Assembly: GCA_947473355.1 (NCBI GenBank)
Contig: CANJCQ010000009.1
Coordinates: 1 to 64,000 of the forward strand
DNA from: Sphingomonadaceae bacterium
Lineage (GTDB): Bacteria; Pseudomonadota; Alphaproteobacteria; Sphingomonadales; Sphingomonadaceae
Length of the DNA: 64,000 nt
Direction: 5' to 3'
Below are positions 63,588-64,000 of this stretch, piece after piece. The notes below the pieces were generated by a model. The model made no database searches, was not told the DNA's origin, and saw only the letters and a program-made list of their open reading frames with translations. Every line of letters starts with the position of its first letter. Within the stretch, counting starts at the first letter, position 1. The translations under genes and the position numbers were made by a program.

Positions 63588-64000
63588 ATGCTGGGAAAAT
63601 TCTTCAAGCGGCTGGAGCACGATCTCGGCGCACCCATCGAGGTGCGCGGGTTTGGTTCGGGCTGGTTTTCCGGCTTTTTTGCGTTGCTGTTTGCGGTCTG
63701 CGGCTTCGGCATGGTTGTCGCTCTGCGCTATCCGGGCTGGTTTTCGACGCCGGAGCTTCAGGCGGTGAAGGATTGGCAAGGGTTCCGTGGCATGGTCCAT
63801 GTGTTCCTGCTCATTGCCTATGGCCTGTCGTTGCTCAGCCTGCTGCTGCGTCCGCGCAAGGCCTTGGGGGCGACCGCGCTGGTCATCGCCGTGGTGGCGG
63901 CGCTTATCGGCGGAGCCAATGTTCAGCCTGCCGAAACCCACGACTGGGGGGTGTTCTTCGGCATTGATTTCTTCGTCGTAAACCTGCTCGCCACCGGCTT
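63588..64000 (+). CDS. sterol desaturase/fatty acid hydroxylase family protein, N-terminal part (cut by window end)
   Basis: The first 137 codons are inside the window. The N-terminus (KRLEHDLGAPIEVRGFGSGWFSG) precedes at least three hydrophobic helices, ending in WGVFFGIDFFVVNLLATGF. I recognise this from sphingomonad proteins of the sterol desaturase (di-iron membrane hydroxylase) family; the His-box catalytic domain would lie beyond 64000, so the call rests on the leader region only. ATG 63588 has AGGGGGAAAG upstream. Confidence 0.6.
   Translation, partial: MLGKFFKRLEHDLGAPIEVRGFGSGWFSGFFALLFAVCGFGMVVALRYPGWFSTPELQAVKDWQGFRGMVHVFLLIAYGLSLLSLLLRPRKALGATALVIAVVAALIGGANVQPAETHDWGVFFGIDFFVVNLLATG

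Overview
The window is a densely packed, GC-rich piece of an alphaproteobacterial chromosome. It is most likely from the Sphingomonadales (Sphingomonadaceae or Erythrobacteraceae): the protein sequences, a zinc-less L31, the plant-type GshA, the DsbA-DsbA-Smc neighbourhood and the short 'LTLSLSKG'-type and 'CCTCCCC...GGGGAGG' repeats all fit that order. This placement is inference from family resemblance; no 16S gene is present. Almost all content is housekeeping, with many 1-4 bp gene overlaps. There is no prophage, CRISPR array or intact mobile element.

Layout. 1-3.1 kb: a truncated IS701-type transposase end abutting astD, then selO. 3.1-9.1 kb: alpha/beta hydrolase, glycosyltransferase, the YfgM-like/BamB envelope pair, an isoprenylcysteine-methyltransferase-like membrane protein and a small monooxygenase. 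9.1-13.8 kb: gshA, rsmE, an SMP-30 protein, ubiA, yedK. 13.8-22.6 kb: smc, two DsbA-like proteins, dciA, mutY, a serine hydrolase, nudC. 22.6-29.7 kb: a 314 bp leader and an RNA helicase, DUF1489, mgtE, cyclophilin, a lipid kinase/sulfatase-fold pair. 29.7-36.4 kb: SDR, a secreted orphan, LysR, ybeX-ybeY-ybeZ, rpmE, PilZ, a frameshifted prolyl-hydroxylase-like gene, tRNA-His. 36.5-42.0 kb: amino-acid dehydrogenase, a strongly reduced cytochrome c maturation cluster (ccmD, ccmE and a CcmF-tail/CcmI-like fusion), kup, a CPBP-like protein. 42.0-50.7 kb: SnoaL-like and PuuD-like genes, the overlapping dapF-mtaB-ftsY-yciB run, a GGDEF-EAL protein, an IPNS-type oxygenase, an EVE protein. 50.7-56.6 kb: LplT-like transporter, pgsA, mntP, a multi-PAS hybrid kinase with its response regulator. 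56.9-64 kb: bamD, an Rrf2 regulator, recN-monooxygenase-2OG protein-ligA-CinA-like, and the start of a sterol-desaturase-family gene.

How the genes work together: BamB and BamD are two parts of the outer-membrane beta-barrel assembly machine. YbeX/YbeY/YbeZ and RsmE serve ribosome maturation, and MtaB modifies tRNA. FtsY, YciB, Smc and DciA serve membrane targeting, division and replication. MutY, RecN, LigA, YedK and NudC act in DNA repair or nucleotide housekeeping.

The most interesting observations are: (1) a ccm cluster in which no CcmC or WWD-bearing CcmF is visible and one ORF joins a CcmF-like C-terminal domain to a CcmI-like TPR domain; (2) an eight-G tract that throws the start of the multi-PAS hybrid kinase out of frame, compatible with phase variation or a sequencing error; (3) an in-frame dispersed repeat inside mtaB that matches a copy in the helicase leader; (4) an astD C-terminus that appears to be read through the antisense strand of a transposase remnant; (5) an SDR enzyme whose catalytic lysine is arginine.
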